Positions 26,086 to 32,937 of a stretch of 64,000 bases of DNA are shown here, piece by piece. The stretch comes from CALNYS01 sp942490855. GTDB lineage: Bacteria; Planctomycetota; Phycisphaerae; Phycisphaerales; UBA1924. The notes beneath the pieces are model-generated. The model ran no database searches. It was not told where the DNA came from and was given only the letters and a program-made list of their open reading frames with translations. The stretch spans positions 992,001-1,056,000 of the forward strand of contig CALNYS010000004.1 in assembly GCA_942490855.1 (NCBI GenBank), read 5' to 3'. Each line of letters begins with the position of its first letter. Within the stretch, counting starts at the first letter, position 1. Made by a program: the position numbers and the translations under genes.

Positions 26086-26222
26086 GATGGAAGTGTATCC
26101 CTTGTCCCGACGAGGAGGAATCGACTATCTCGCAAGCCCACATCACGCCCGCACAAAGGGTCGATAACCCTCCCCACAGCACCGCTCCCCCGCTCGGAAG
26201 CCAGGAAACCGCCCCGGGCCAA

Positions 26223-26300
26223 GAAAAAAGGCCCTGAACGCGTGTCAGGGCCAAAGCGGGCGAAGGGACTCGAACCCTCAACATTCAGCTTGGAAGGCTG
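26223..26300. repeat. Left attachment-site direct repeat (att)
   Basis: Identical over 78 bp to 36365-36442. It contains a 46-base tRNA-Gly 3' fragment (26255-26300) and the tRNA terminator hairpin (26230-26252 with T run on the minus strand). After 26300 the sequence differs from the intact tRNA, which fixes the inner limit of the exchange region. Confidence 0.93.
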
Positions 26301-26496
26301 TCAGCCCCCTACGCAGGGCCTTTGTCCTGCAAGGGTTTACGACGACTCCGCCGAGAGCGCCCGCGATAGTGCCCGCAATCGGACTGCGGATCAGTGCGAC
26401 GACCCACGACTCGCCGCCGTCGTCGAGGCGTGGGCGACGCTCCCCGAAGCGATCCGGGCGGGCATCGCCGCGATGGTGGGGGCGTCGGGGGAGTGA
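26299..26496 (+). other. Displaced 3' end of the integrase reading frame
   Basis: Reading on from the att repeat in the integrase frame gives 65 codons ending DPRLAAVVEAWATLPEAIR, then AGIAAMVGASGE and TGA at 26494-26496. This LVEAWxxLPExIRAGI-type ending is one I associate with planctomycete tyrosine integrases. It is joined to the integrase only when the element is circular. In the integrated state it follows chromosomal sequence and has no supported start codon. Confidence 0.7.
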
Positions 26497-26553
26497 GTGG
26501 ATGGGGCGGGCCTTGTTTGGTATATGATCGGGCTCCGTAAGGAGACCCGATCC

Positions 26554-27786
26554 GTGCCCCTCACCACCCTCTTCCTCGATATGGACGCCTTCTTCGCGTC
26601 CGCCGAGCAGCACCTGCGCCCCCAACTCAGGGGGCTGCCCGTGGGCGTCGTCCCGGTCTACACCGCCGACGGGCGCCCCGCCCCGTCATCGTGCTGTATC
26701 GCGGTCAGCTACGCCGCAAGGCCCGCAGGCGTGCGCACAGGAACGGTCATCCACGAGGCCCGCCGCCTCTGCCCGGCCATCCGCTTTGTCCACGCCCGCC
26801 CCGCCGAGTACGTCAGGCTCCACCACGCCATCATCGAGGCGGTCGAAACGGTCATCCCCGTGGACCGCGTGTATTCGATTGACGAGATGGCGTGCCGACT
26901 CATGGGCGACGAACGCGACCCCGTGCGCGCCGCGTCGCTGGCGCTGGCGATCAAGCGGACCCTCCGCGAGCGGTTCAGCGAGGCGCTCACCTGTTCCATC
27001 GGCATCGCCCCCAACCGCCTCTTGGCGAAGGTCGCAGGGGATCAGCACAAGCCCGATGGCCTGAGCATCATCGAGCCCTCGATGCTCCCCGACTGCCTCT
27101 ATCCGATGGCCCTCGACGACTGGCCCGGTATCAGCCGCGGGATGCTCGCCCGCTTCGCGGCGCACGGTGTGCGCACGACGGAAGGCATGTACGCCCTGAG
27201 CGAAGACGAGATGGCCCGTGTCTTCTGCTCCGTCGATGGGCGGCGCTGGTGGATGCTGGTACGCGGCTTCGACCTCCCCGACAAGAAGACCGTACGGCGC
27301 ACGCTCGGCCACCAACACGTCCTCCCGCCAGAGAAGCGCGGGCGCGAGGAAGCCCGGCGCGTCGTGGTCCGGCTGCTCGCAAAGGCGGCGCAGCGCTTGC
27401 GGCGCGAGGGGTACCGATCGGGCGAACTCGTCACCGCCGCCCGGCTCATCCCTGAGGGCGCCTGGGCGCGCAAGACGCAGCTCCCGCCCACGTCGTCTAC
27501 GCGCGTCTTCCTGACGGCGCTCGGCGAGCAGTGGCGCCATGCCCCCGACGCCCGCTACCTCATCGTCGCCGCGACGCTCAACAAGCTGACGCCCGTCAGC
27601 GAGGCCCCAGCGCCCCTGTACGCCCGCGAGAGAGCCGAGGAACGGCTCGACCACGCGATAGACCGGATCAACCAGCGCTACGGCTACGCGGCCATACACC
27701 CCGCCAGCGCGGACACCGCTTCCGCACCTATGCGCATCGCGTTTTCAAGCATCCCCGACCTCGCGGCGCCGGACCTCCACGCCTGA
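26554..27786 (+). CDS. Y-family (translesion) DNA polymerase
   Basis: 410 residues from GTG 26554, set by AAGGAG nine bases upstream; TATGAT at 26523-26528 is a possible -10. It copies past damaged bases in an error-prone way. Catalytic carboxylates are visible: Asp9 and Asp11 (FLDMDAFFASAEQ), then Asp110-Glu111 (YSIDEM). SIGIAPNRLLAKVAGDQHKP is the palm/thumb block, and PGISRGMLARFAAHGVRT the helix-hairpin-helix region. The little-finger domain ends near residue 380. It differs from DinB/Pol IV in its long insert after the first motif (DGRPAPSSCC). No UmuD-like partner or beta-clamp motif is obvious. Seventeen bases separate it from the SRAP gene, so the two form a damage-tolerance pair. Confidence 0.88.
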   Translation: MPLTTLFLDMDAFFASAEQHLRPQLRGLPVGVVPVYTADGRPAPSSCCIAVSYAARPAGVRTGTVIHEARRLCPAIRFVHARPAEYVRLHHAIIEAVETVIPVDRVYSIDEMACRLMGDERDPVRAASLALAIKRTLRERFSEALTCSIGIAPNRLLAKVAGDQHKPDGLSIIEPSMLPDCLYPMALDDWPGISRGMLARFAAHGVRTTEGMYALSEDEMARVFCSVDGRRWWMLVRGFDLPDKKTVRRTLGHQHVLPPEKRGREEARRVVVRLLAKAAQRLRREGYRSGELVTAARLIPEGAWARKTQLPPTSSTRVFLTALGEQWRHAPDARYLIVAATLNKLTPVSEAPAPLYARERAEERLDHAIDRINQRYGYAAIHPASADTASAPMRIAFSSIPDLAAPDLHA

Positions 27787-27802
27787 GGGCTAGACTCAAA
27801 CC

Positions 27803-28489
27803 ATGTGCGGTCGCTTCTCCCTCACCACCCCCGCCGCGGTCATCGCCGAACTCTTCGGGATCGACCTCTCGATGCTCGAACTCGGCCCGCGCTACAACAT
27901 CGCGCCGACGCAGCGCTCGCTCATCGTCCGCGACACCGGCGACGGGCGCGAAGGCACGATGGCCCGTTGGGGGTTTATCCCCGAGTGGCGCACGCCCGGC
28001 GAGAGCGGCCCCGAGCCGATCAACGCCCGCAGCGAGACGGCGCCGACGGGTCGCATGTTCGCCCCCGCGGTCAAGCGCCGCCGCTGCGTCGTGCCCGCGT
28101 CCGGCTTCTATGAGTGGCAGAAAATCGAAGGCGCGAAGACGAAGCGCCCGCACAACATCGTGCCGACCGACGCCGAGGTCTTCGCCCTCGCGGGCCTGTG
28201 GTCCCGCTGGGCGCCCGCCGACGCCGAGCCGGTCGAGAGCTTCACCATCCTGACGTGCGCCCCCAACGCGACGATGCAACCCATCCACAACCGGATGCCC
28301 GTCATCCTCCCCGCCGACCTCGTGGGGCAGTGGCTCGACCCGGCGATCGACGACGCCGAGACGATCGCACAGATGCTCCGTCCGGCGCCGGACAGCGCGC
28401 TCCGCGCCTACGAGGTGTCAACGTGGGTGAACTCGCCAAGCCACGATGACGACCGCTGCGCCGAGCCCGCCCATCCGCTGACAGGCTAA
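27803..28489 (+). CDS. SRAP protein (YedK/HMCES family, abasic-site DNA-protein crosslinker)
   Basis: 228 residues. SRAP proteins use the N-terminal Cys2, exposed after Met removal, to form a protective thiazolidine crosslink with abasic sites in single-stranded DNA, shielding them during replication. All active-site residues of the E. coli YedK type are present: Cys2 (MCGRFSL), Asn74 (PINARSE), Glu104 (GFYEW) and His162 (QPIHNRMP). It is 16 bases behind the Y-family polymerase, so both act on damaged template bases: one protects, the other bypasses. No trailing domain follows the SRAP fold. Confidence 0.93.
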   Translation: MCGRFSLTTPAAVIAELFGIDLSMLELGPRYNIAPTQRSLIVRDTGDGREGTMARWGFIPEWRTPGESGPEPINARSETAPTGRMFAPAVKRRRCVVPASGFYEWQKIEGAKTKRPHNIVPTDAEVFALAGLWSRWAPADAEPVESFTILTCAPNATMQPIHNRMPVILPADLVGQWLDPAIDDAETIAQMLRPAPDSALRAYEVSTWVNSPSHDDDRCAEPAHPLTG

Positions 28490-28650
28490 GCCGCGGCGCG
28501 AGCGTCGTGTCGTACCGAGCAGCACCCCGGTTTCGCGGAGCTTCTTCGCGATCTCTTCCGCCGAATGCCTCTTCCCCGCGTTACTCGAAGCCTCCGTTAT
28601 CCAGCCGACACTACCAGCTTCGATCTGGATCAGTTCTGAGGGGGCAGATC
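28490..28650 (-). pseudogene. Relic of an IS3-like transposase 5' end
   Basis: The minus strand encodes a short stretch NAGKRHSAEEIAKKLRETGV followed by LLG, close to the N-terminus of IS3-family OrfA proteins (KRHSxEEIxxKLREAxVLL). It has no start, no continuation and runs into SRAP. TGATCTGCCCCC on the minus strand at 28640-28651 resembles an IS3-type end. I see it as the broken end of an insertion sequence; the rest is gone. Assignment rests on a motif of about 22 residues. Confidence 0.4.
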
Positions 28651-28800
28651 ATCACCAGTCATCAGCCCACGCACGAGAACAGTGGAACCGAAAAAGAAGG
28701 GCGCATCGAAGAAGAGAACCCGGCTCAGAGGAGGAATGCCGTAGCCAGCGAGAGCAGTTAGGCACCGCACAAACGGGTGGGGATAAACCCCAGGAGAGAC
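28651..28800. other. Intergenic stretch without a supported gene
   Basis: Together with the IS relic this makes about 370 bases between the SRAP gene and the methyltransferase. Base composition drops here toward that of the R-M module. A 60-codon minus-strand reading frame exists but resembles nothing known. The methyltransferase promoter begins at 28801. Confidence 0.5.
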
Positions 28801-28837
28801 TTGACAAGCCACTACAGAATGATGACTATAAGTAGCA
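28801..28837 (+). promoter_or_regulatory. Methyltransferase promoter with single controller-protein box
   Basis: TTGACA at 28801-28806 is a perfect -35. GACTAT (28824-28829) at 17-base spacing, or TATAAG (28827-28832) at 20, is the -10. Overlapping it is GACTATAAGTAGCA (28824-28837), 13 of 14 identical to GACTATGAGTAGCA at 31932-31945 upstream of the controller gene, and both follow or lie close to AATGATG. The GACT-N3-AGT shape is the half-operator of R-M controller proteins. Placement over the -10 predicts repression of the methyltransferase by the controller. Confidence 0.65.
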
Positions 28838-28857
28838 CTTTACCAAGGACCGCATGA

Positions 28858-30591
28858 ATGGCACAACTCGGCACTCCACAAATCACGACGCGCTACGACT
28901 TCGTAACGGAGGAGAAGGCGTCCGGGGCAACGTATACACCGACAGAACTAGCCGATTTTGTGGCGAAAGAGATGGTGCGTGACTGGGATCGTGAGAGCCA
29001 AGCCCCGCTCAAAATCCTCGACCCGGCTGTGGGTGAAGGCGAACTGTTAGCCAGCCTGCTAAATCATCTTCCGAAAACGCGGCGAGTTGATGTTTTTGGA
29101 TTCGATAGCAACCCGACGGCATTGAAGGCGGCGGCTTTACGCTTGGATGGGCTTCATCCGAAAGCGAAGCTCCATTTGAACCAAGGCGACTTCCTAAGCA
29201 TCGCGTGTGGTGACGCTCAAATCGGTGGCTTATTCGAGACGCAACAGGACGCCGCGGGCTCATTCGATATGGTGATCGCCAACCCGCCATATGTGCGGAC
29301 GCAAATCATGGGAGCCGATGCGGCTCGTGCACTCGCTGCACAGTTCGGTTTGACTGGGCGCGTTGACCTATACCACGCCTTTATCCTGGCGATAGCGAAA
29401 GTGCTGCGGCCTCACGGTGTGTCGGGGATCATCGTGTCCAACCGGTTCATGACCACCAAGGCCGGCGCGACCGTGCGGCGTGTGTTCCAAAAACAGCTTC
29501 AACTTCGGCATGTGTGGGACTTAGGCGACACGAAGATTTTTGATGCCGCAGTTCTGCCGGCTGTTCTGATCGCCGAAGGGCTGAACGGTTCGCCTCGAAC
29601 CAAACCGACTTTCACGTCGATCTACGAGACCAAGGATGATGCGAGTATCGAAGCCCCGACCATCACCGCCGCCGTTGAGAATGACGGTGTGGTGCGAGTT
29701 CCTGATGGTCGTCGATTCCGCGTACAACGCGGAGCACTGGACACGTCGGATGACATCGAAGGTGTGTGGCGTGTAGCAACCAAAGAAAACGATGCCTGGC
29801 TGGCGACTGTGTCCGACCATACCTGGGGAACGTTTCGGCGTTTAGGCAAGGTCCGCGTAGGCGTCAAGACCTGTGCCGACCGAGTTTTTATTCGCAACGA
29901 TTGGGACACACTTCCAATCAACGAGCAACCGGAGTTGCTTCTATCGCTGACGACGCATCACATCGGCCGTCGATACCGAGCCGATTGCAATGACGACGCG
30001 AGAAAGATTGCGTACCCGCATGAATGCGTCGACGGCAAACGACGAGCATCTGACCTAGCCGATTATCCCCGGACACTCCGATATCTCAAGAATCATCGAG
30101 AGAAGTTGGAGAGCCGTAAATATGTCCTCGACGCCGGCCGCAACTGGTATGAACTCTGGGTGCCGCAGGCCCCGTGCCTCTGGCATCGGCCAAAGCTGGT
30201 GTTCCGAGATATCTCAGAAGAGCCTTGCTTCTGGATCGATCGGGATGGCACAGTCGTCAACGGCGATTGCTATTGGCTGGTTTGCGATGAAGAAAGCGAG
30301 GAGGATCTCTTGTGGCTCGCCGTGAGCGTTGGAAACTCCACCTTTATCGAAGCGTTTTACGATCATAGATTCAACAATAAACTTTATGCAGGGCGTCGCC
30401 GATTCATCACTCAGTATGTAGAGAAATTCCCGCTTCCCAATCCTAAAACTGCCCTGGCCAAGTTGATCATAGAGACGGCCAAGCAGGTATACGACGCCGC
30501 GGGAACAACAGAGGCGAATGATCTGGCCATCAAACTAGACGGCCTGGTATGGGAGGCCTTCGGATTACCCGTCAAAGAAGTCCGCCGGTAG
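28858..30591 (+). CDS. Type II DNA (adenine-N6) methyltransferase
   Basis: 577 residues from ATG 28858, with AAGGA eight bases upstream. Motif X (SGATYTPTELADFVAKEM), motif I (LDPAVGEGELL, residues 54-64) and motif IV (ANPPYV, NPPY at 142-145) in that order give a gamma-class N6-adenine methyltransferase; the C-terminal 250 residues would be the target-recognition domain. It protects host DNA from the cognate nuclease encoded convergently; the two genes overlap tail to tail by 27 bases. GC content is about half, visibly lower than the flanking genes. Recognition sequence unknown. A single controller box at its promoter suggests repression once controller protein builds up. Confidence 0.92.
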   Translation: MAQLGTPQITTRYDFVTEEKASGATYTPTELADFVAKEMVRDWDRESQAPLKILDPAVGEGELLASLLNHLPKTRRVDVFGFDSNPTALKAAALRLDGLHPKAKLHLNQGDFLSIACGDAQIGGLFETQQDAAGSFDMVIANPPYVRTQIMGADAARALAAQFGLTGRVDLYHAFILAIAKVLRPHGVSGIIVSNRFMTTKAGATVRRVFQKQLQLRHVWDLGDTKIFDAAVLPAVLIAEGLNGSPRTKPTFTSIYETKDDASIEAPTITAAVENDGVVRVPDGRRFRVQRGALDTSDDIEGVWRVATKENDAWLATVSDHTWGTFRRLGKVRVGVKTCADRVFIRNDWDTLPINEQPELLLSLTTHHIGRRYRADCNDDARKIAYPHECVDGKRRASDLADYPRTLRYLKNHREKLESRKYVLDAGRNWYELWVPQAPCLWHRPKLVFRDISEEPCFWIDRDGTVVNGDCYWLVCDEESEEDLLWLAVSVGNSTFIEAFYDHRFNNKLYAGRRRFITQYVEKFPLPNPKTALAKLIIETAKQVYDAAGTTEANDLAIKLDGLVWEAFGLPVKEVRR

Positions 30592-31623
30592 CGGGATTTG
30601 GAGCTTCTTGTTCAGAACCTTGCCTTGGAACTGCGGAAACCGTGTAAAAAACGATTCCCCGGTTGAGACGAAGAGATGCGTGATCTCAATCCTGTTTCCA
30701 TCGGTATTTGCGCAGAATATGGCATACCGAACATCGCAATGCCGGATCACGTTGCCGCCGATCTGTGGCACGTCGAGAGGTTCGATGCTGCTGGGCGTCA
30801 CTAGCCCGAGGTCGATTGTCGGGGATGTTTGGAGCTTTACTTCAAGCAACTGGTGTCGAACATCGGGGAACCGACCGTCATCCTGGTAGCTCGCATATCC
30901 AAGCGCATTGCACACTAAGCGGTGCAATGCGGCACCACGGTTTCGCTCTTGATCGATACCGGCATCATCAAAACCTTGACCGATCAATGGTGTCAATCGC
31001 TCGTAGAGCGACGCGATCGGCAAGAGTTGATTCTGGGAAGGATGCACAATCGGGGTGACAGTATTCGAAGGCTCGAACGTGGTTGAAACAAACGGCCGCA
31101 GCATCGAAGTATCCTCAGCAGCGATCAGCTCGGAAACCTCCGTACCTAGAATGCACTGCGCCTGGTACTTCTGCGTGAGAGTCCCGGTGGTATCAAGCTC
31201 CGCAAGAGTGTCACCGGTGACGACTTTTACGCGATCGATTGTGTCTTCGGAGTTCACGCGAATGACGACGTAGCGCCGGGTAGATGAAAGTTCCTCGTTC
31301 CAGACTTGGAGATTGTTCGATTTTTGCACATAGGTGTCGAACAGCTGCCCTGGAAACCTGGGCTGGGTCTTTCGAAAAGACCCTGGAACGGGATAGCCGA
31401 GCACCCTACAGACATGCTCTTTCACGACCTTCGACCTAGTGCGAAGAGGAAGCCCGGCCAATACGGTACCGCAAAGCCCTTCATCTAATAGGAATTCTAG
31501 CTCTGGCGACGGAATCCAAAGGCTCTGATCACCGACCTCGATCTGGTCGTAGATCGTGAGACCGCTTGCAGCAATGTTGGACGCGAATCGATTCGGGTCA
31601 GTCAGCGAGGGTTCGCTTGGCAT
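30565..31623 (-). CDS. Type II restriction endonuclease, PD-(D/E)XK fold
   Basis: 352 residues from ATG 31623. A PD-(D/E)XK active site is readable: FPDVRHQLLEVKL gives Asp254, Glu261 and Lys263, in the right spacing and hydrophobic context for a metal-dependent nuclease. The preceding helix QERNRGAALHRLVCNALGY (Glu227) is the usual upstream core helix. The N-terminal two thirds shows no named domain. Its start lies inside the end of the controller gene (26-base overlap), so it is translated from the controller transcript, the standard way such operons delay restriction until methylation is established. It converges with the methyltransferase. Low GC like its partners. Confidence 0.85.
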   Translation of the reverse strand: MPSEPSLTDPNRFASNIAASGLTIYDQIEVGDQSLWIPSPELEFLLDEGLCGTVLAGLPLRTRSKVVKEHVCRVLGYPVPGSFRKTQPRFPGQLFDTYVQKSNNLQVWNEELSSTRRYVVIRVNSEDTIDRVKVVTGDTLAELDTTGTLTQKYQAQCILGTEVSELIAAEDTSMLRPFVSTTFEPSNTVTPIVHPSQNQLLPIASLYERLTPLIGQGFDDAGIDQERNRGAALHRLVCNALGYASYQDDGRFPDVRHQLLEVKLQTSPTIDLGLVTPSSIEPLDVPQIGGNVIRHCDVRYAIFCANTDGNRIEITHLFVSTGESFFTRFPQFQGKVLNKKLQIPLPADFFDG

Positions 31624-31867
31624 CGGGACTCCGGGGTGTGAGCAGTTCAGGAACGGACACTTCAAGCACGGAGGCAAAAACCTCTAAAGTGCTCAGGGTC
31701 ACGTTGCGCTCACCACGTTCCACGGAACCGACATATGTACGATGCAACCCGCATTGGGCCGCAAGTTTCTCTTGCGACATACCTTTGGCGTGTCGGATTG
31801 CACGAACATTCGTGGCCAGCACCTCGACGAGATGCTCACCTGGTTTTCGAACCTGTCGCTTCGTCAT
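31598..31867 (-). CDS. R-M controller (C) protein, XRE-family HTH regulator
   Basis: 89 residues from ATG 31867. A single Cro/C1-type helix-turn-helix covers most of the protein: LATNVRAIRHAKGMSQEKLA, then GLHRTYVGSVERGERNVTL with STLEVFASVL. Size, sequence style and overlap with the endonuclease gene match C proteins of Type II systems, which activate their own C.R operon and shut it down at high level. A TTG at 31900 would lengthen it by 11 residues but is less likely. Bipartite operator halves lie 50 bases upstream and a single box at the methyltransferase promoter. Confidence 0.88.
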   Translation of the reverse strand: MTKRQVRKPGEHLVEVLATNVRAIRHAKGMSQEKLAAQCGLHRTYVGSVERGERNVTLSTLEVFASVLEVSVPELLTPRSPDAKRTLAD

Positions 31868-31910
31868 TTTAGAAACACCGGTGTACGTCAACAGGTTCAA
31901 TACTGATGGA

Positions 31911-31950
31911 AATGATGACCTTGAGTCTACAGACTATGAGTAGCATCATT
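31911..31950 (-). promoter_or_regulatory. Bipartite C-box operator of the C.R operon
   Basis: On the minus strand two half-operators, ACTCATAGTC and GACTCAAGGTC, are joined by TGTA (31917-31941 on the plus strand). This is the arrangement of C-protein operators (GACT-N3-AGTC units separated by about four bases containing TG). The pair is flanked by an outer inverted repeat AATGATG (31911-31917) and CATCATT (31944-31950). It lies just upstream of the presumed controller promoter (possible -10 CAGTAT on the minus strand near 31898-31903), placed for activation and, at high occupancy, self-repression. Confidence 0.7.
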
Positions 31951-32040
31951 CCTATACTCGTATGCGTTGAGACTGGTTGACCTGCCCCCGGTTGTTGTAC
32001 CAATCTCTACCAGTGTAGTTCGTACGTTCTGCCCTGCGGC

Positions 32041-32523
32041 TCAGGCGGGCTGAGCGGAGCGATCGCCGAAGCCGCGCAAGAACTCGACACGATGCGAGAG
32101 CGTTGGCTCAACCCGCCCGAACTGGTCGAGCCCATCGCCGAGCGCATCGACGCCGATGACGACTTCGCAGTCGTGGCCCGCGTCTCCGGCGAAGAAGCCC
32201 GCCGCCTCATCCGCCAGAGCGCCATCGACGCCGCCTGCGCCAAAGACCCGGCCCTCAAGAAGCGGACGCTCACGAACCTCTACAACGAACGCTTCACCTG
32301 GCTCCGAGATAAACACAAGGCGCTCGACCGCACCGTCCTCGCCGCCTACGCCGCGACCGACCCCGCGGTCGGCTGGGACCCCGACTGGGCCGCCGTCTTC
32401 ACCGACACCGGCGCCGGTCAACCCCTCCCCGAAGGCCACCCCCTGAGCGAACGCCGCGCCGAGGTCGAGCAGCTCATCCTCGCCGCCCTCCTGCGCCTCA
32501 ACGGCGAGCGGAGCGGCGAGTAG
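32041..32523 (+). pseudogene. C-terminal relic of a different DNA methyltransferase
   Basis: The frame reads LSGAIAEAAQELDTMRERWL then NPPELVEPI, KKRTLTNLYNERFTWLRDKH and KALDRTVLAAY to a TAG at 32521. RERWLNPPE...KKRTLTxLYNxRPxWLxxAHxxLDxAV is the conserved C-terminal region of large class I DNA methyltransferases of the MmeI/YeeA type. Similarity runs upstream of the first ATG (32092) to about 32044 and then stops, so the N-terminal several hundred residues with motifs I and IV are missing. High GC, unlike the adjoining R-M genes. I read it as the stump of an older modification gene left when the present R-M module arrived. Confidence 0.65.
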
Positions 32524-32718
32524 GCGATTGTTCCAGCCCCTAAGTGACTGTCAGGGTGGTGGATACCGCGACGGCGAAGAAAGTCGGACGATTTCTGAGA
32601 TTGATCGCGCGAAGCCGCAATCTCAACTTGGCGTGTGTTAAGACGGGGTGTGCAAGACGCCGCGTGGCGCCGCACGCGTTGGTTCCACCTCGCCCGCACA
32701 GGGCACGGAGACACGTCA
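32524..32718. other. Intergenic region, no gene seen
   Basis: About 195 bases between the methyltransferase relic and the HTH gene. Composition is mixed. I see no terminator or RNA. ACGGAG at 32705-32710 is the ribosome site of the HTH gene. Confidence 0.5.
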
Positions 32719-32937
32719 ATGTCGAACGAAACCCGCCTCCTCACCGCCCCCGAGACCGCCGAGTACCTCCGCATTTCCACCCGCAAGCTCTGGGAGCTGA
32801 CCAACCGCGGCGCCATCCGGGCCATCCGCATCGGGCGTTGCGTCCGCTACGCCCTTGACGACCTCACCCGATGGATCGACGCCGGTTGCCCCAACGACCC
32901 CGGCGCGGGGGAGCGCCTCCGGGAGGACCGGGCCTAA
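32719..32937 (+). CDS. Excisionase-like / AlpA-like HTH DNA-binding protein
   Basis: 72 residues from ATG 32719. A winged helix-turn-helix of the MerR/excisionase class is clear: LLTAPETAEYLRISTRKLWE followed by LTNRGAIRAIRIGRCVRYAL and DDLTRWI. In integrative elements such small proteins act as directionality factors for the integrase or as regulators of replication genes. It overlaps the replication protein by TAATG. The family match to the HTH_17 type is strong; the specific role is inference. Confidence 0.85.
   Translation: MSNETRLLTAPETAEYLRISTRKLWELTNRGAIRAIRIGRCVRYALDDLTRWIDAGCPNDPGAGERLREDRA

Noticed and set aside
26077..26496. A 139-codon plus-strand frame across the left att repeat
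   Set aside because: It joins chromosomal sequence, the repeat and the element end, with no ribosome site. It is the displaced integrase tail read from chance upstream codons, not a gene.
26500..26553. LexA box in front of the Y-family polymerase
   Set aside because: I looked for GAAC-N4-GTTC and CTGT-N8-ACAG forms and saw none. The operator used by this lineage is not known to me, so SOS control stays open.
28630..28812. 60-codon minus-strand frame before the methyltransferase
   Set aside because: No similarity to a known protein, no partner, and it overlaps the methyltransferase promoter.
31868..31900. TTG start giving the controller protein eleven extra residues
   Set aside because: The ATG at 31867 fits the usual C-protein length. 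The extra segment is not HTH-like, though a leaderless TTG start cannot be excluded.
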